A DNA stretch of 64,000 bases, taken from contig NZ_CP128185.1 of the NCBI RefSeq assembly GCF_030316135.1, forward strand, positions 3,596,001-3,660,000, in the 5' to 3' direction. Under the pieces are notes generated by a model. That model searched no databases and was not told the origin of the DNA. It saw only the letters and a program-made list of their open reading frames with translations. A program made the position numbers and the translations under genes. Of this stretch, positions 27,199 to 37,466 are shown piece after piece (within the stretch, counting starts at the first letter, position 1; each line of letters begins with the position of its first letter). The stretch comes from Aliiglaciecola sp. LCG003. GTDB lineage: Bacteria; Pseudomonadota; Gammaproteobacteria; Enterobacterales; Alteromonadaceae.

Positions 27199-27645
27199 AT
27201 GACCCTCAAAGATCAATTGACCAGCGCAATGAAAGAATCAATGCGTGCTAAAGACAAGTTACGTCTGGGCACGATAAGAATGGCTCTTGCTGCTGTAAAA
27301 CAACGGGAAATAGACGAGCGAATCGAGTTGACTGATGCCGATGTCATTGCGCTCATCACTAAGATGGTGAAACAACGCAATGACGCTGCAAGTCAGTATG
27401 AGCAAGCTAATCGTCAAGATCTCGCTGATACCGAAAACGCAGAAATAGTAATTTTGCAGACTTTTTTGCCTCAACCGTTAACTGAAGAAGAGCTTAATGA
27501 TCTCATTCAGCAGGCGATGCTTGAAACTCAAGCAGCAAGTATGCAAGACATGGGTAAAGTCATGGCTTGGTTAAAACCTAAGGTTCAAGGCAGAGCAGAC
27601 ATGGGTAAACTAAGCGGTCAAATAAAAGCCAACTTAGCCCCTTGA
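27199..27645 (+). CDS. yqeY: GatB/YqeY domain protein
   Basis: This 148-residue stand-alone YqeY-type protein has the helical domain shared with the tail of GatB and GatE (LRLGTIRMALAAVKQREID; MGKVMAWLKPKVQGRADMGKLSGQIK). Its role is unproven; a link to tRNA-dependent amidation is often suggested. It lies between rpsU and dnaG, a placement common outside the enterics. The ribosome-binding site is weak, so coupling to rpsU is possible. Confidence 0.9.
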   Translation: MTLKDQLTSAMKESMRAKDKLRLGTIRMALAAVKQREIDERIELTDADVIALITKMVKQRNDAASQYEQANRQDLADTENAEIVILQTFLPQPLTEEELNDLIQQAMLETQAASMQDMGKVMAWLKPKVQGRADMGKLSGQIKANLAP

Positions 27646-27672
27646 TTGACGTCAAAAAGCATTAGAAAATCG

Positions 27673-27698
27673 AGCCGCGATTTGCAAAAATTGCGGCT
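27673..27698 (+). terminator. Hairpin between yqeY and dnaG
   Basis: AGCCGCGATTT and AAATTGCGGCT pair over 11 positions with one G-U around the loop GCAA, followed by TTGTTTG. E. coli has a known partial terminator between rpsU and dnaG that lowers primase expression; this hairpin may do the same. Confidence 0.55.
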
Positions 27699-27771
27699 TG
27701 TTTGTTTCTGGTGCTAGCGATAAAGTACCTAATGCACCTCCCAAAACCTAATTAGAGTTTGACTAATATTC

Positions 27772-29556
27772 ATGGCTGGACGTATACCAAAAGATTTCAT
27801 TGATGATCTCATCGCTCGCACTGACATAGTCGAGTTGGTAGACAGCCGTGTTAAACTCAAAAAAGCAGGCCGCAATTATCAGGCATGCTGCCCATTTCAC
27901 AATGAAAAAAGCCCATCCTTCACCGTTAGTCAAGATAAACAGTTTTACCATTGTTTTGGTTGCGGTGCCCACGGCAATGCTATTTCGTTTGTGATTGAAT
28001 ACGACCGTTTGGAGTTTCCTGAAGCGGTAGAGGAACTAGCTCGCTTTCATGGCTTAGAAGTGCCTCGGGAACAAGGAACCAAGCCAGGCCCTACGCCACA
28101 GCAGAAAGCCCAAATCGCTGATGATTATGAACTCATGGAACAAGCCAGCCGCTTTTTTCAACATCAGCTAAAGCATCATCCACAAAAAACAAAGGCCGTG
28201 GACTATCTCAAACAACGTGGTTTGAGTGGTGAAGTAGTCAAGGCTTTTGGGATTGGTTACGCCCCACCGGAGTGGGATGGTATCTATAAGGCCTTCGGGA
28301 CAACACCGGAGAAGCAGCAACAGTTACTTGATCTGAAATTAATTACTGAGAATGACAATCGCCGCCGTTACGACTTTTTTCGTGATCGCATCATGTTTCC
28401 TATTCGCGACAAACGCGGCAGAGTCATAGGTTTCGGTGGACGAGTCTTGGAGGAAGGAGGCCCTAAATATCTCAACTCTCCTGAAACTCGAATTTTCCAT
28501 AAAGGCCATGAATTGTATGGCTTTTTCCAAGCTAAACAAGCCAACCGAAAACTTGAACGTTTAATGATTGTTGAAGGCTATATGGACGTAGTCGCACTAG
28601 CCCAGTTTGATATTGATTATGCGGTAGCCTCTTTGGGTACGGCCACTACACCAGAACACATTCAGATGCTATTTCGTGCCGCACCTGAGATTATTTGCTG
28701 TTATGACGGTGACCGTGCAGGTCGTGAAGCCGCATGGCGGGCGCTAGAAAATGCCCTCCCCCATCTTAAAGACAGCGTACAATTAAAATTTTTATTTTTA
28801 CCTGACGGTGAAGATCCCGATACCTTAGTCAGAAAAGCTGGAAAGCAAGAATTTGAGCGCCTACTAAGTGAAGAGTCTGTGCCTCTATCACAATTCTTTT
28901 TTGAAAATTTAATACAGCAGCATAATGTCGGTAGCAGCGAAGGAAAAGCAGCATTGACCCAAGCTGCGCAAGGATATATACGCCAAATAAATGCGGAAAA
29001 CTTAGTCGTATTACTTGAAGAAGAATTACGTAAAAAAGTTAAAGGTAACAGTTATAAAGCTGATATTTTACAGGATTTAAAACACGCCAATGAGCGCGGT
29101 AAATCGCCGAAACTTGATTATAAAACACCTGCGACCACCAGTGTTTCACCTGTTAGGAAGCTACTTCGATTGCTGCTGTTGCATCCAAATTTGGCCTCAC
29201 AACATGCGGAAATACAACCCCAAGCCCTAAATCCAGAATTTATTAAAGGCTTACCAGTATTAATTAAGATGCAATCTTTTTGTGTGGCCAACCCACAAAG
29301 CAATACTGGTCATGTACTGGAACATTTTCGCGGTGACCCTGAAGCACGCTTTTTGAATCAACTTTTACAAGTCGATCATGATGCCGATGATAAACGTCCT
29401 GAAAAGCAATATATTGATAGTTTCAATCGTTTAATTGAGCAACAACTCAAAGCTAGATATCAACAACTTACCGCGATTGGCAGTGCTATGACTGCTGAAG
29501 AAAAGCAAGAATTTAAGCTACTGACGCAAACGAAAGCGACTTACAGTGCTGAATAA
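27772..29556 (+). CDS. dnaG: DNA primase DnaG
   Basis: The 594-residue primase has an N-terminal zinc ribbon (CCPFHNEKSPSF and YHCFGCGAHG, about residues 40-66), an RNA-polymerase core with TOPRIM motifs (MIVEGYMDVV near 263-272; CYDGDRAGR near 308) and a C-terminal DnaB-binding region. It synthesises RNA primers at the replication fork. It lies third in the macromolecular-synthesis operon. Confidence 0.97.
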   Translation: MAGRIPKDFIDDLIARTDIVELVDSRVKLKKAGRNYQACCPFHNEKSPSFTVSQDKQFYHCFGCGAHGNAISFVIEYDRLEFPEAVEELARFHGLEVPREQGTKPGPTPQQKAQIADDYELMEQASRFFQHQLKHHPQKTKAVDYLKQRGLSGEVVKAFGIGYAPPEWDGIYKAFGTTPEKQQQLLDLKLITENDNRRRYDFFRDRIMFPIRDKRGRVIGFGGRVLEEGGPKYLNSPETRIFHKGHELYGFFQAKQANRKLERLMIVEGYMDVVALAQFDIDYAVASLGTATTPEHIQMLFRAAPEIICCYDGDRAGREAAWRALENALPHLKDSVQLKFLFLPDGEDPDTLVRKAGKQEFERLLSEESVPLSQFFFENLIQQHNVGSSEGKAALTQAAQGYIRQINAENLVVLLEEELRKKVKGNSYKADILQDLKHANERGKSPKLDYKTPATTSVSPVRKLLRLLLLHPNLASQHAEIQPQALNPEFIKGLPVLIKMQSFCVANPQSNTGHVLEHFRGDPEARFLNQLLQVDHDADDKRPEKQYIDSFNRLIEQQLKARYQQLTAIGSAMTAEEKQEFKLLTQTKATYSAE

Positions 29557-29676
29557 AAAACATTCAATTGACACTTGAATCCAAACTAATCACCCACACC
29601 TAGTAGAAACAAACGAAATAAGCATACTAAATACCGACTAAATCGTTCGAATTACTGGCCTGAAGCGTATATTTTC

Positions 29677-29685
29677 TGCTATACT
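29677..29685 (+). promoter_or_regulatory. Candidate extended -10 promoter before rpoD
   Basis: TGCTATACT is an extended -10 (TG-N-TATACT) about 108 bases before the rpoD start, in a 236-base gap after dnaG. No good -35 is visible. It would allow rpoD to be transcribed separately from dnaG. Confidence 0.4.
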
Positions 29686-29792
29686 GGCTAATTCGCAAAC
29701 GCCTCGGTGCACGCAGATTTATCCGGTGTTGAGCTCTTTAGAGTTTGGCTTTCAGATAAACTTTTTAACTGATTTTGAGAAACGTAGGTTAT

Positions 29793-31622
29793 ATGGCGCA
29801 AAGCAAGCAGTCTCAGATAAAACTCCTTATCGTAAAAGGGAAAGAGCAAGGTTACTTAACTTTTGCTGAAGTAAACGATCATCTCCCGCAGGACATTGTC
29901 GATTCGGATCAAATCGAAGATATTATTCGCATGATCAACGACATGGGGATTCAAGTATTTGAATCTGCACCTGACGCAGATGAATTGTTAATGCAAGAAA
30001 CTACTGCTGATGAGGAAGTCGCGGAAGCTGCGGCTCAAGCACTAGCCACGGTTGAAAGCGAAATCGGTCGCACCACTGACCCTGTGCGCATGTATATGCG
30101 TGAGATGGGCACGGTTGAGCTATTAACTCGTGAAGGTGAAATTGAAATCGCTAAGCGTATTGAAGATGGTATTAACCAGGTTCAATGCTCCGTTGCAGAA
30201 TACCCAGAAGCCATTACATATTTACTCGACCAATGGGATTTATTTGAAGCCGAAGAGATTCGCTTGAGTGATATCATCATCGGTTTTGTTGATCCTAATG
30301 AAACAGACGTCGCTCCAACGGCAACCCATGTTGGATCTGAGCTATCTGAAGAAGAGCTTGATGATGAAGATGGCGACGAAGACGATGAGGACGAGGAAGA
30401 AGAAGATACGGGTCCTGATCCTGAACTCGCCCGTGAAAAGTTCAATGCTTTAAGAGAACAGTACAACAAAGCGCGCGATGTTATCGCAGCTAAAGGTCGT
30501 TCTCATAAAGACGCTAGAAAGCAAATTAACGAACTAAGCGAAGTATTCAAAGAATTTCGCTTAATTCCTAAACAATTTGATCGCATGGTTAAAAACATGC
30601 GCGGCATGATGGACCGTGTTCGTGTTCAAGAACGTATAGTGATGAAACACTGCGTTGTGAATGCAAAAATGCCGAAAAAAGACTTTATTAAAGCCTTTGC
30701 GGGTAATGAAACAACCACTGATTGGTTAGTGGCCGTGTTGGCAAGTGGTGCTCCTTATGTAGAAGCAATGCTCGAAGTCCGCGAAGAATTAGAGCGTGCA
30801 ATTAGCAAGATGAATCAAGTCGAGGACGAGACTGGATTAATCATCGCTGATATTAAAGACATCAACAGACGTATGTCTATTGGTGAAGCAAAAGCGCGTC
30901 GCGCCAAGAAGGAAATGGTTGAAGCCAACTTACGCTTGGTAATATCTATCGCTAAGAAATACACTAACCGAGGCCTACAATTCCTTGATCTTATTCAGGA
31001 AGGTAACATCGGCTTGATGAAAGCAGTAGATAAGTTTGAATATCGTCGCGGTTATAAGTTTTCAACTTATGCTACATGGTGGATCCGTCAGGCAATCACT
31101 CGTTCAATTGCGGATCAGGCTAGAACTATTCGTATTCCAGTACACATGATTGAAACAATCAATAAGCTGAACCGAATTTCTCGTCAAATGCTTCAAGAGA
31201 TGGGGCGTGAGCCTACTCCTGAAGAGTTATCCGAACGCATGATAATGCCAGAAGATAAAATTCGTAAAGTGCTTAAAATTGCCAAAGAACCTATCTCAAT
31301 GGAAACCCCCATCGGCGATGATGAAGATTCACATTTAGGTGACTTTATTGAAGATAGTACCATAGTGCAGCCGCTTGATTCTGCTACTGGTGGAAGTTTG
31401 AAAGACGCGACACAAGAAGTGTTAGCAGGCTTAACTGCCCGTGAAGCTAAGGTGTTACGGATGCGATTTGGTATCGATATGAATACTGACCATACATTGG
31501 AAGAAGTGGGTAAGCAGTTTGATGTTACCCGTGAACGTATTCGTCAAATTGAAGCCAAAGCCTTGCGTAAATTGCGTCATCCAAGCCGCTCTGAACAATT
31601 GCGCAGTTTCTTAGACGAATAA
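29793..31622 (+). CDS. rpoD: RNA polymerase primary sigma factor RpoD (sigma-70)
   Basis: The 609-residue protein carries region 1.1, region 1.2 ([17 protein letters not shown]), a highly acidic insert (about residues 187-210), region 2 ([33 protein letters not shown]) and region 4 ([19 protein letters not shown], then [19 protein letters not shown]). I chose MAQSKQSQ (29793) as the start, six codons inside the longest frame, because it matches the family N-terminus. It is the last gene of the operon. Confidence 0.98.
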   Translation: MAQSKQSQIKLLIVKGKEQGYLTFAEVNDHLPQDIVDSDQIEDIIRMINDMGIQVFESAPDADELLMQETTADEEVAEAAAQALATVESEIGRTTDPVRMYMREMGTVELLTREGEIEIAKRIEDGINQVQCSVAEYPEAITYLLDQWDLFEAEEIRLSDIIIGFVDPNETDVAPTATHVGSELSEEELDDEDGDEDDEDEEEEDTGPDPELAREKFNALREQYNKARDVIAAKGRSHKDARKQINELSEVFKEFRLIPKQFDRMVKNMRGMMDRVRVQERIVMKHCVVNAKMPKKDFIKAFAGNETTTDWLVAVLASGAPYVEAMLEVREELERAISKMNQVEDETGLIIADIKDINRRMSIGEAKARRAKKEMVEANLRLVISIAKKYTNRGLQFLDLIQEGNIGLMKAVDKFEYRRGYKFSTYATWWIRQAITRSIADQARTIRIPVHMIETINKLNRISRQMLQEMGREPTPEELSERMIMPEDKIRKVLKIAKEPISMETPIGDDEDSHLGDFIEDSTIVQPLDSATGGSLKDATQEVLAGLTAREAKVLRMRFGIDMNTDHTLEEVGKQFDVTRERIRQIEAKALRKLRHPSRSEQLRSFLDE

Positions 31623-31661
31623 TAATATAACGTTAATATTCAGCTAAGTTGCTACAGCATT

Positions 31662-31690
31662 AAAAAGGCCACTGATAAGTGGCCTTTTTT
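31662..31690. terminator. Bidirectional terminator after rpoD
   Basis: AAAAAGGCCACT and AGTGGCCTTTTT form a perfect stem around GATA. It ends rpoD (+) and the convergent hydrolase gene (-). Confidence 0.92.
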
Positions 31691-31701
31691 ATGTCTGGTA
31701 C

Positions 31702-32343
31702 TTAATTAATTACGGCAAGCTGGCTTTGAAGATGGCTTATTTTATCTATGATGATGGAGCAGACTTTGTGACTACTGGGCAAAAAGGTATGAATAACTGG
31801 CAAGCTAATTATCTCTTCTATACCGCTGTGGGTGACTTCCCCTATTGCCACCACTCCGTCATTCTCTTCGTCCTGAAAATAACGTTTTGTCAAAGCTACA
31901 TCTTTTGTACCAACGATAGCCGTGGTAGGCGTATTGGGCATCTCAATAGACCCCAATCTCTTTTTCGAGGCTAGCAATTGTCCGCTATCTCCAGCCAGCA
32001 ATTTATAGCTCAAATCATTCTGGCTCTTACGGGCCAATCGGGCTGGAAAGACCGGTGAACCTAATAGAAACAGATGTTGCGGGGGGTTGTCCATATCACC
32101 CAGCTTTTGCAATGCCGCTCGCAATATCACGCCACCAAGGGAATGCCCAACGAGTACGTACTGCCCTCGCTCGGACAGATCGGTAATTTTGTTTTGAACG
32201 CGCTTAACAATTGAATTAAAGCATTCAACCCCGGCAAAGTAACTGACTACATCAACACTATGCCCATGGCGTCTTAGACGCCATAAAAGTGGGGTACCAG
32301 AGATTGGCGAGCGGCCCATGCCATGTACAAATAGGATCTGCAT
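31702..32343 (-). CDS. Small alpha/beta-hydrolase (lipase-like)
   Basis: The 213-residue protein begins with a core beta strand and oxyanion-type motif (MQILFVHGMGRSP) and has the nucleophile elbow VGHSLGG at about residues 64-70. HTFLPSSHK near residue 185 may supply the catalytic His. There is no signal peptide. The fold resembles small esterases and lipases; the substrate is unknown. The gene is monocistronic and converges on rpoD. Confidence 0.75.
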   Translation of the reverse strand: MQILFVHGMGRSPISGTPLLWRLRRHGHSVDVVSYFAGVECFNSIVKRVQNKITDLSERGQYVLVGHSLGGVILRAALQKLGDMDNPPQHLFLLGSPVFPARLARKSQNDLSYKLLAGDSGQLLASKKRLGSIEMPNTPTTAIVGTKDVALTKRYFQDEENDGVVAIGEVTHSGIEEIISLPVIHTFLPSSHKVCSIIIDKISHLQSQLAVIN

Positions 32344-32521
32344 TACGTCTTAAACCTCTTACCCAGCCAATTCACTGCCCTGTAACCTAACACTCATAAT
32401 AGCTATAACTATAGAAAATAAGTATTACCCTAGATTCACAAATAAGCAAAATACAACCGTACTATAGAGCAAATAACCCAAGCCTTAGGTTATTAAAGCC
32501 TGTAACTACTCACAAATGATG

Positions 32522-35500
32522 CTATTGAATCTCACCTTTTTTATAAGGTATCTCTTCGTCCAGCTCTTCCAGTTTATGGGTCAACTGTTCTGGCGAACCG
32601 GTATGTCTTGCTAACCAGAAATAAGCTATCGGAACCACATACAAGGTCATCAACGCAGACAGTAATACTCCAGAAAAGATTACAATCCCTATCACCGCAC
32701 GACTCTCAGAGCCTGGTCCAGTAGCCAATACCAAGGGCAGCGCACTGAATACTGTGGTAAATCCGGTCATTACAATGGGCCGCAGTCGCTGTGTGGCGGC
32801 TCGTTTTAGCGCCAGTTCAAACTCCATTCCCGCATCTCTGAGTTGATTAGCAAACTCAACAATTAAAATGCCATTTTTGGCCGCCAAACCTATCAACATC
32901 ACCAACCCAATTTGACTGTAAATATTCAAGCTAGCACCGGCAATATAAAGACCGATAAAGGCCCCTAATAAAGCCAAAGGCACCGTCAGCATGATAACCA
33001 AAGGATGCACCCAACTTTCAAATTGCGCCGCGAGTACCAGATAGGTAATAGCCAGAGCTAAAATAAAGATGAAAATAATCGAGTTACCCGACTCTTGATA
33101 GAGTTGCGATTCGCCCTTATAGTCAATGGATACGCTATCTGGTAATTCGGTTTTGACGATATCTTCTAGATAGGCCAACGCCTCACCTACAGTGTAATCA
33201 TCTGCCAAATTGGCACTGATGGTGATACTACGCATTCGATTGTAGCGATTAAGCTGAGCCGATGTAGCGCGCTCTTCAAAGGTTAGCAAGTTGTCCATAG
33301 GGATCAGCTCGTTACTGCGAGCGGAGCGAACATAAAGATTATCGATACTTTGCGGGCTGCGATAATCGTCTTCCCAGCCTTCCATAATGACGTCATATTC
33401 TTGGCCACGATCCAGATAAGTGGAAACACGGCGTTGACCCAACATGGTTTCCAAAGTTTGGCCTATTTCAGAGATGGATACTCCTAGGTCGGCTGCTCTT
33501 TGACGATCAATATGCACGGACAACTGCGGCAATGTTTCTTTATAATCAGAATCTAAGCGCAGTAACTTAGGATTTTCGGCAGCTTTTTCAAGCACAATAT
33601 CACGCCATTTAACTAAATCTTCGTAGGTATTTCCTTGCAATACAAATTGTACGGGGCGACCTAAGCCTCCACCACCTAAACTGCTTCGCATGATTGCAAA
33701 TGCTCTCACATCCGGGATCTGGGCAAGTTTCTCGCTGACTTCATCCATTAGCTCAAAGGTGGGTCGGGTGCGGTCCTTCCAAGGCCCCATCCCGACAATA
33801 GCAATACCTGCACTACCGCCGAACCCCGGTGTTCTTACCAACACTCGGTTGACTTCTCCGGTGTCCAAATAGGGCAACAAAATATCTTCAACTTTCTTGA
33901 GGTTCGCAGCGTTGCTCTCAAAGCTTGCACCTTCAGCGCTTTGCATCGAAATAAAGAAATTACCGCGGTCTTCTTTAGGAACGAATTCGCTAGGAATGTT
34001 TTGACTCAGTTGCACCAGCGCAGCCACGCTGACAATCAACATGATTGCGACTAAGAATGGCTGGTGTAGGGTAGAATTTAGACTAGTGAAATATTTTAAT
34101 TCTATATTCTTAAAGCTCTTATCCATCCATTTGCCAAAGCCTGAGCTACGTGAACGATTGCTCAACAGTTTGGAAGACAGCATAGGTGACAAGGTTAGTG
34201 CGGTAAAGCTCGAGAATGCTACTGCTGCGGCAATTGCCAGGGCAAACTCAGTAAACAAACGACCGATATTCCCTTCTAGAAATACCAAGGGAACGAACAC
34301 GGAAATTAATACCAGCGTAGTCGCAATTACCGCAAAACCAACTTCCCGCGCACCACGATAGGACGCCAATAATGGCGGTTCGCCCATCTCTATCCGACGG
34401 TAAATATTTTCGATCACTACTATGGCATCATCTACCACCAAACCTATCGCCAACACCAAAGCAAGCAAGGTCAACAAGTTAATCGAGAATCCAAGTGCAT
34501 ACATCACTATGAAAGCGGCCACCAGCGATACTGGCACCGTCACCGCCGGGATAATGGTTGCGCGAATATTACCAAGGAAGATATAGATGACTAACACGAC
34601 TAATGCCATGGCAATAGCCAAGGTGTTATAAACTTCATTAATCGACTCTTCAATGAATACTGACGAGTCATAGCTTGGAACGATGAAAATGTTTTCCGGC
34701 AAGGATTCTGATATTTGACGCATGGCTTCTTTTGCTTCGCGCGCAACTTCAAGAGTATTGGCTTTGGATTGTTTAATGATCCCCAAACCAATCATATTAA
34801 TGCCATCACCGCGAAATTGAGTTTCATCATCTTCGGAGGCTAACTCAACCTTCGCCACTTCGCCGAGTTTAACTAAGTAACCGTCTGCACCGGCCTTAAT
34901 GGTTAGATCGGCAAAATCATCGGGGGTCAAGAAGCTGCGCGCCACACGGACTTCGAAATTTCGATCCAGAGATTCAACTTGTCCAGCGGGTAATTCGACA
35001 TTCTCAGAGCGGATTACACGCTCAATATCTGCCACCGTAATGTCGCGGGCGGCCATGGCATTGCGATCAAGCCACACCTTCATTGCGTAAGTTCTGCCGC
35101 CGCCTAATTGCACTCTGGCAATCCCATTGACCACAGATAAGCGGTCGACTAAAAAGCGGTCAGCATAATCCGTCAGCTCTAGAACCGATAAATTATCACT
35201 GCGCAGGTTATACCAAACAATGACGTTTTCATCGGAATCGGATTTGGATACTTCAGGAGGATCTGCTTGGTCCGGCAAATTGTTTAATGCTCGGCTTACA
35301 CGCTCGCGCACGTCATTCGACGCAGCATCTATGTCTCTGGATAAGTTAAACTCTATGCTTATTGAGGAACGACCATTGCGGCTTGTCGATGTAATGTTCT
35401 TGATACCCTCAATACCCGATATCCGGTCTTCTAATAATTGAGTAATACGAGTTTCGACAATATTGGCCGACGCGCCTGGGTAACTTGTATTGATAGATAC

Positions 35501-35632
35501 GATCGGCTGATCAATGTCTGGATATTCACGCAATGACAGCATAGTGATAGCGACGACACCAAAAATTATCAGTAGTAGATTGACTACCGAGGCGAAAACC
35601 GGTCGCTTAACCGAAATATCAGATAACAACAT
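32522..35632 (-). CDS. RND multidrug efflux pump, inner-membrane subunit
   Basis: The 1036-residue HAE1-type RND transporter starts MLLSDISVKRPVFASVVNLLL. It has the paired Asp in TM4 (LVVDDAIVVIEN), the TM10 Lys (GLAAKNGILIVEF) and two large periplasmic loops. It exports hydrophobic compounds with proton influx. The adaptor gene lies 12 bases upstream on the same strand; no outer-membrane channel gene is adjacent, so a TolC encoded elsewhere is presumably used. Drug specificity cannot be read from sequence. Confidence 0.93.
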   Translation of the reverse strand: MLLSDISVKRPVFASVVNLLLIIFGVVAITMLSLREYPDIDQPIVSINTSYPGASANIVETRITQLLEDRISGIEGIKNITSTSRNGRSSISIEFNLSRDIDAASNDVRERVSRALNNLPDQADPPEVSKSDSDENVIVWYNLRSDNLSVLELTDYADRFLVDRLSVVNGIARVQLGGGRTYAMKVWLDRNAMAARDITVADIERVIRSENVELPAGQVESLDRNFEVRVARSFLTPDDFADLTIKAGADGYLVKLGEVAKVELASEDDETQFRGDGINMIGLGIIKQSKANTLEVAREAKEAMRQISESLPENIFIVPSYDSSVFIEESINEVYNTLAIAMALVVLVIYIFLGNIRATIIPAVTVPVSLVAAFIVMYALGFSINLLTLLALVLAIGLVVDDAIVVIENIYRRIEMGEPPLLASYRGAREVGFAVIATTLVLISVFVPLVFLEGNIGRLFTEFALAIAAAVAFSSFTALTLSPMLSSKLLSNRSRSSGFGKWMDKSFKNIELKYFTSLNSTLHQPFLVAIMLIVSVAALVQLSQNIPSEFVPKEDRGNFFISMQSAEGASFESNAANLKKVEDILLPYLDTGEVNRVLVRTPGFGGSAGIAIVGMGPWKDRTRPTFELMDEVSEKLAQIPDVRAFAIMRSSLGGGGLGRPVQFVLQGNTYEDLVKWRDIVLEKAAENPKLLRLDSDYKETLPQLSVHIDRQRAADLGVSISEIGQTLETMLGQRRVSTYLDRGQEYDVIMEGWEDDYRSPQSIDNLYVRSARSNELIPMDNLLTFEERATSAQLNRYNRMRSITISANLADDYTVGEALAYLEDIVKTELPDSVSIDYKGESQLYQESGNSIIFIFILALAITYLVLAAQFESWVHPLVIMLTVPLALLGAFIGLYIAGASLNIYSQIGLVMLIGLAAKNGILIVEFANQLRDAGMEFELALKRAATQRLRPIVMTGFTTVFSALPLVLATGPGSESRAVIGIVIFSGVLLSALMTLYVVPIAYFWLARHTGSPEQLTHKLEELDEEIPYKKGEIQ

Positions 35633-35644
35633 AATAGGCTCCGC

Positions 35645-36712
35645 TTACAGTTGGGCTTTACTAAGAATGGATACTGTTGAGCCGTTTCTAAGCCTCAATG
35701 CCCCTTCAGTGACTATTTGTTCACCTGCTTGCAATCCAGAAACAATTTGCACTATTCCCGGCCGCCTTAGCCCTGTTATCACTTCTTTTTGAACTGCTTT
35801 ACCATCCTCGATGACAAACACAAATTTTTTGTCCTCATTTGGAATAATGGTTTTTTCGGGCACCACTAAAGATTTCACCACCTGTTTTTGCAAGGTAATT
35901 TGCAGCAACATACCTGGACGTAGCTGCCTGTCAGGGTTATCGATTATTGCTCTTACCTTGATAGAGCGAGTATTCGCATCTACCCGTGAATCCACACTGC
36001 TAATTGCACCATTGAAGGTTTTGCCTGGGTAGGCGACTGAACCCGCTGTCACAATTTGACCAACTGAAAGGGAAGGTAGATGGCTTTCGGAGATACTAAA
36101 ATCTACTTTTATTTTGCGCAAATCATCCAAGGTTGTGATCACATCACTCGGAGTCAAGTAAGCACCGACGCTAACCTGACGAATACCAAGCTTGCCTGAG
36201 AATGGAGCGCGCAATTCAAGTTCTTCCAATCGCGCATTAGCGACTTCCAACTGAGCCCGTAAGGTTTTAACTTTGGCTTGTTGTTCATCGAGTAATTGTT
36301 CTGAGGCTACACTATTGCGTGCCAAGTTTGTCACTCGTTTTAGCTGCCTTTTAGCTTCTTGCAACGAAATATCCAATTCATTTACCCGAGCGCGCTCTTC
36401 TCGATTATTCATCGAAAGTAATAGTTGCCCTTTTTCTACTTCATCACCATCATCAAAATTAATCTGTTGAATGACATCGGACTGCTGAGAAGTTAAGGTA
36501 ATAGCTTCATTGGCTTTTGCAGTGCCTAATCCTTCAACTGTCACCGGAAAGTCGATACTCTTAACCGTAAATACAACCACTGGCGTTGCATTATTGCGAC
36601 CCTGTCCACCATCCGAAGCTTGCTGCTGCTGGGGGAGATTTAAATAAATCAAAAGCCCGATTAGTGCGAGAGTCGCAATCAGCAGTGGTGAAAGCAATTT
36701 TTTAATCGTCAT
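35645..36712 (-). CDS. RND efflux periplasmic adaptor (membrane-fusion protein)
   Basis: The 355-residue protein has an N-terminal membrane anchor (LLSPLLIATLALIGLLIYL), a barrel-sandwich hybrid domain (VIQQINFDDGDEVEKGQLLL; LRAPFSGKLGIRQVSVGAYL), an alpha-helical hairpin (about residues 115-165) and beta-barrel and membrane-proximal domains. It links the RND pump encoded next to an outer-membrane channel. It is divergent from the Nudix gene across 113 bases, with no regulator gene next to the pair. Confidence 0.93.
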   Translation of the reverse strand: MTIKKLLSPLLIATLALIGLLIYLNLPQQQQASDGGQGRNNATPVVVFTVKSIDFPVTVEGLGTAKANEAITLTSQQSDVIQQINFDDGDEVEKGQLLLSMNNREERARVNELDISLQEAKRQLKRVTNLARNSVASEQLLDEQQAKVKTLRAQLEVANARLEELELRAPFSGKLGIRQVSVGAYLTPSDVITTLDDLRKIKVDFSISESHLPSLSVGQIVTAGSVAYPGKTFNGAISSVDSRVDANTRSIKVRAIIDNPDRQLRPGMLLQITLQKQVVKSLVVPEKTIIPNEDKKFVFVIEDGKAVQKEVITGLRRPGIVQIVSGLQAGEQIVTEGALRLRNGSTVSILSKAQL

Positions 36713-36825
36713 TCAAGGGTTCCCTGTTACAAATTTGATGGCTGATGTGATTAGAATAAGGTTTAAAGTCAAATTTTTCATAGTACACTGACTCTAATCT
36801 TAATCACTTTATTGTACGCGAGCCG

Positions 36826-37359
36826 GTGTCAAAAAGATTAGTCGTTTACCTAGCAATATCGACCATTGGTCTTACTTCTTGTGGTGAGTCTCCCCCCAGT
36901 GCGCCTGCTTGTCGAGTAAAAGACCAACAAATACCGATTCAACCGGCAAATGCGGCCTGTATAATCCGGCTCGACGGCAAACTGCTGACGGTAACCCATA
37001 GATTGAGCGGGAAATACGATGTACCAGGCGGCACATCCGACGGCAGCGAATCGGCCCAATGTACCGCCCATAGAGAGACCTGGGAAGAAACTGGCTTTAA
37101 TGTAGAAGTAGTCAAATGGTTGGGTGAAAACGAAAACCACCTACACTACTTCGCCTGCACCCTAGCGGGTAATTTTGACGGTAGTATTACTCAGTTCCCC
37201 TTACCTGCATGGTCTCACACTGAGATACAAAACATTCAATTGATTGATCCGTACGCTATTACAGATAGACAATGGCGCTTCAGTGAGCGTCTCAACTCCT
37301 TACGTGCGATGTTTAATCAAGTGGAGGACTCAAAAAACGCGGTTAAACCCCATCGCTAA
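36826..37359 (+). CDS. Nudix hydrolase with a lipoprotein signal
   Basis: The 177-residue product has a canonical Nudix box, G-x5-E-x7-RETWEETGF, around residues 66-89, so a diphosphate-hydrolysing fold is firm. The N-terminus (LVVYLAISTIGLTSCGES) is a lipoprotein signal with lipobox LTSC, which would place the enzyme in the envelope. That is unusual because Nudix substrates are mostly cytosolic nucleotides. The start is the GTG at 36826 and has no strong ribosome-binding site; a shorter start would remove the signal, but no good in-frame ATG follows closely. Confidence 0.75.
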   Translation: MSKRLVVYLAISTIGLTSCGESPPSAPACRVKDQQIPIQPANAACIIRLDGKLLTVTHRLSGKYDVPGGTSDGSESAQCTAHRETWEETGFNVEVVKWLGENENHLHYFACTLAGNFDGSITQFPLPAWSHTEIQNIQLIDPYAITDRQWRFSERLNSLRAMFNQVEDSKNAVKPHR

Positions 37360-37427
37360 GTGGATATTTAGCACAGTTATGCAAAGATATTTGTGCAAAT
37401 AATTAAAATATTGTCTGTCTGTATGTA

Positions 37428-37444
37428 TACTGGTCTGAACAGTT
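37428..37444 (+). promoter_or_regulatory. Candidate FadR operator before the acyl-CoA dehydrogenase gene
   Basis: TACTGGTCTGAACAGTT matches the FadR consensus AACTGGTCNGACCWGTT at 14 of 16 defined positions. It overlaps a possible -10 (TATACT, 37426-37431), so a bound repressor would block transcription. The site was found by eye. Confidence 0.55.
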
Positions 37445-37466
37445 ACTAGAAACAGCGGGACACCTT

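Noticed and set aside
29571-29600. Possible heat-shock promoter (CTTGAA) before rpoD
   Set aside because: The -10 part matches CCCCAT only at its first three positions, so the pairing is too weak.
30182-30469. Ser-rich minus-strand frame opposite rpoD
   Set aside because: It is the reverse of the rpoD acidic insert (GAT/GAA codons) and has no independent support.
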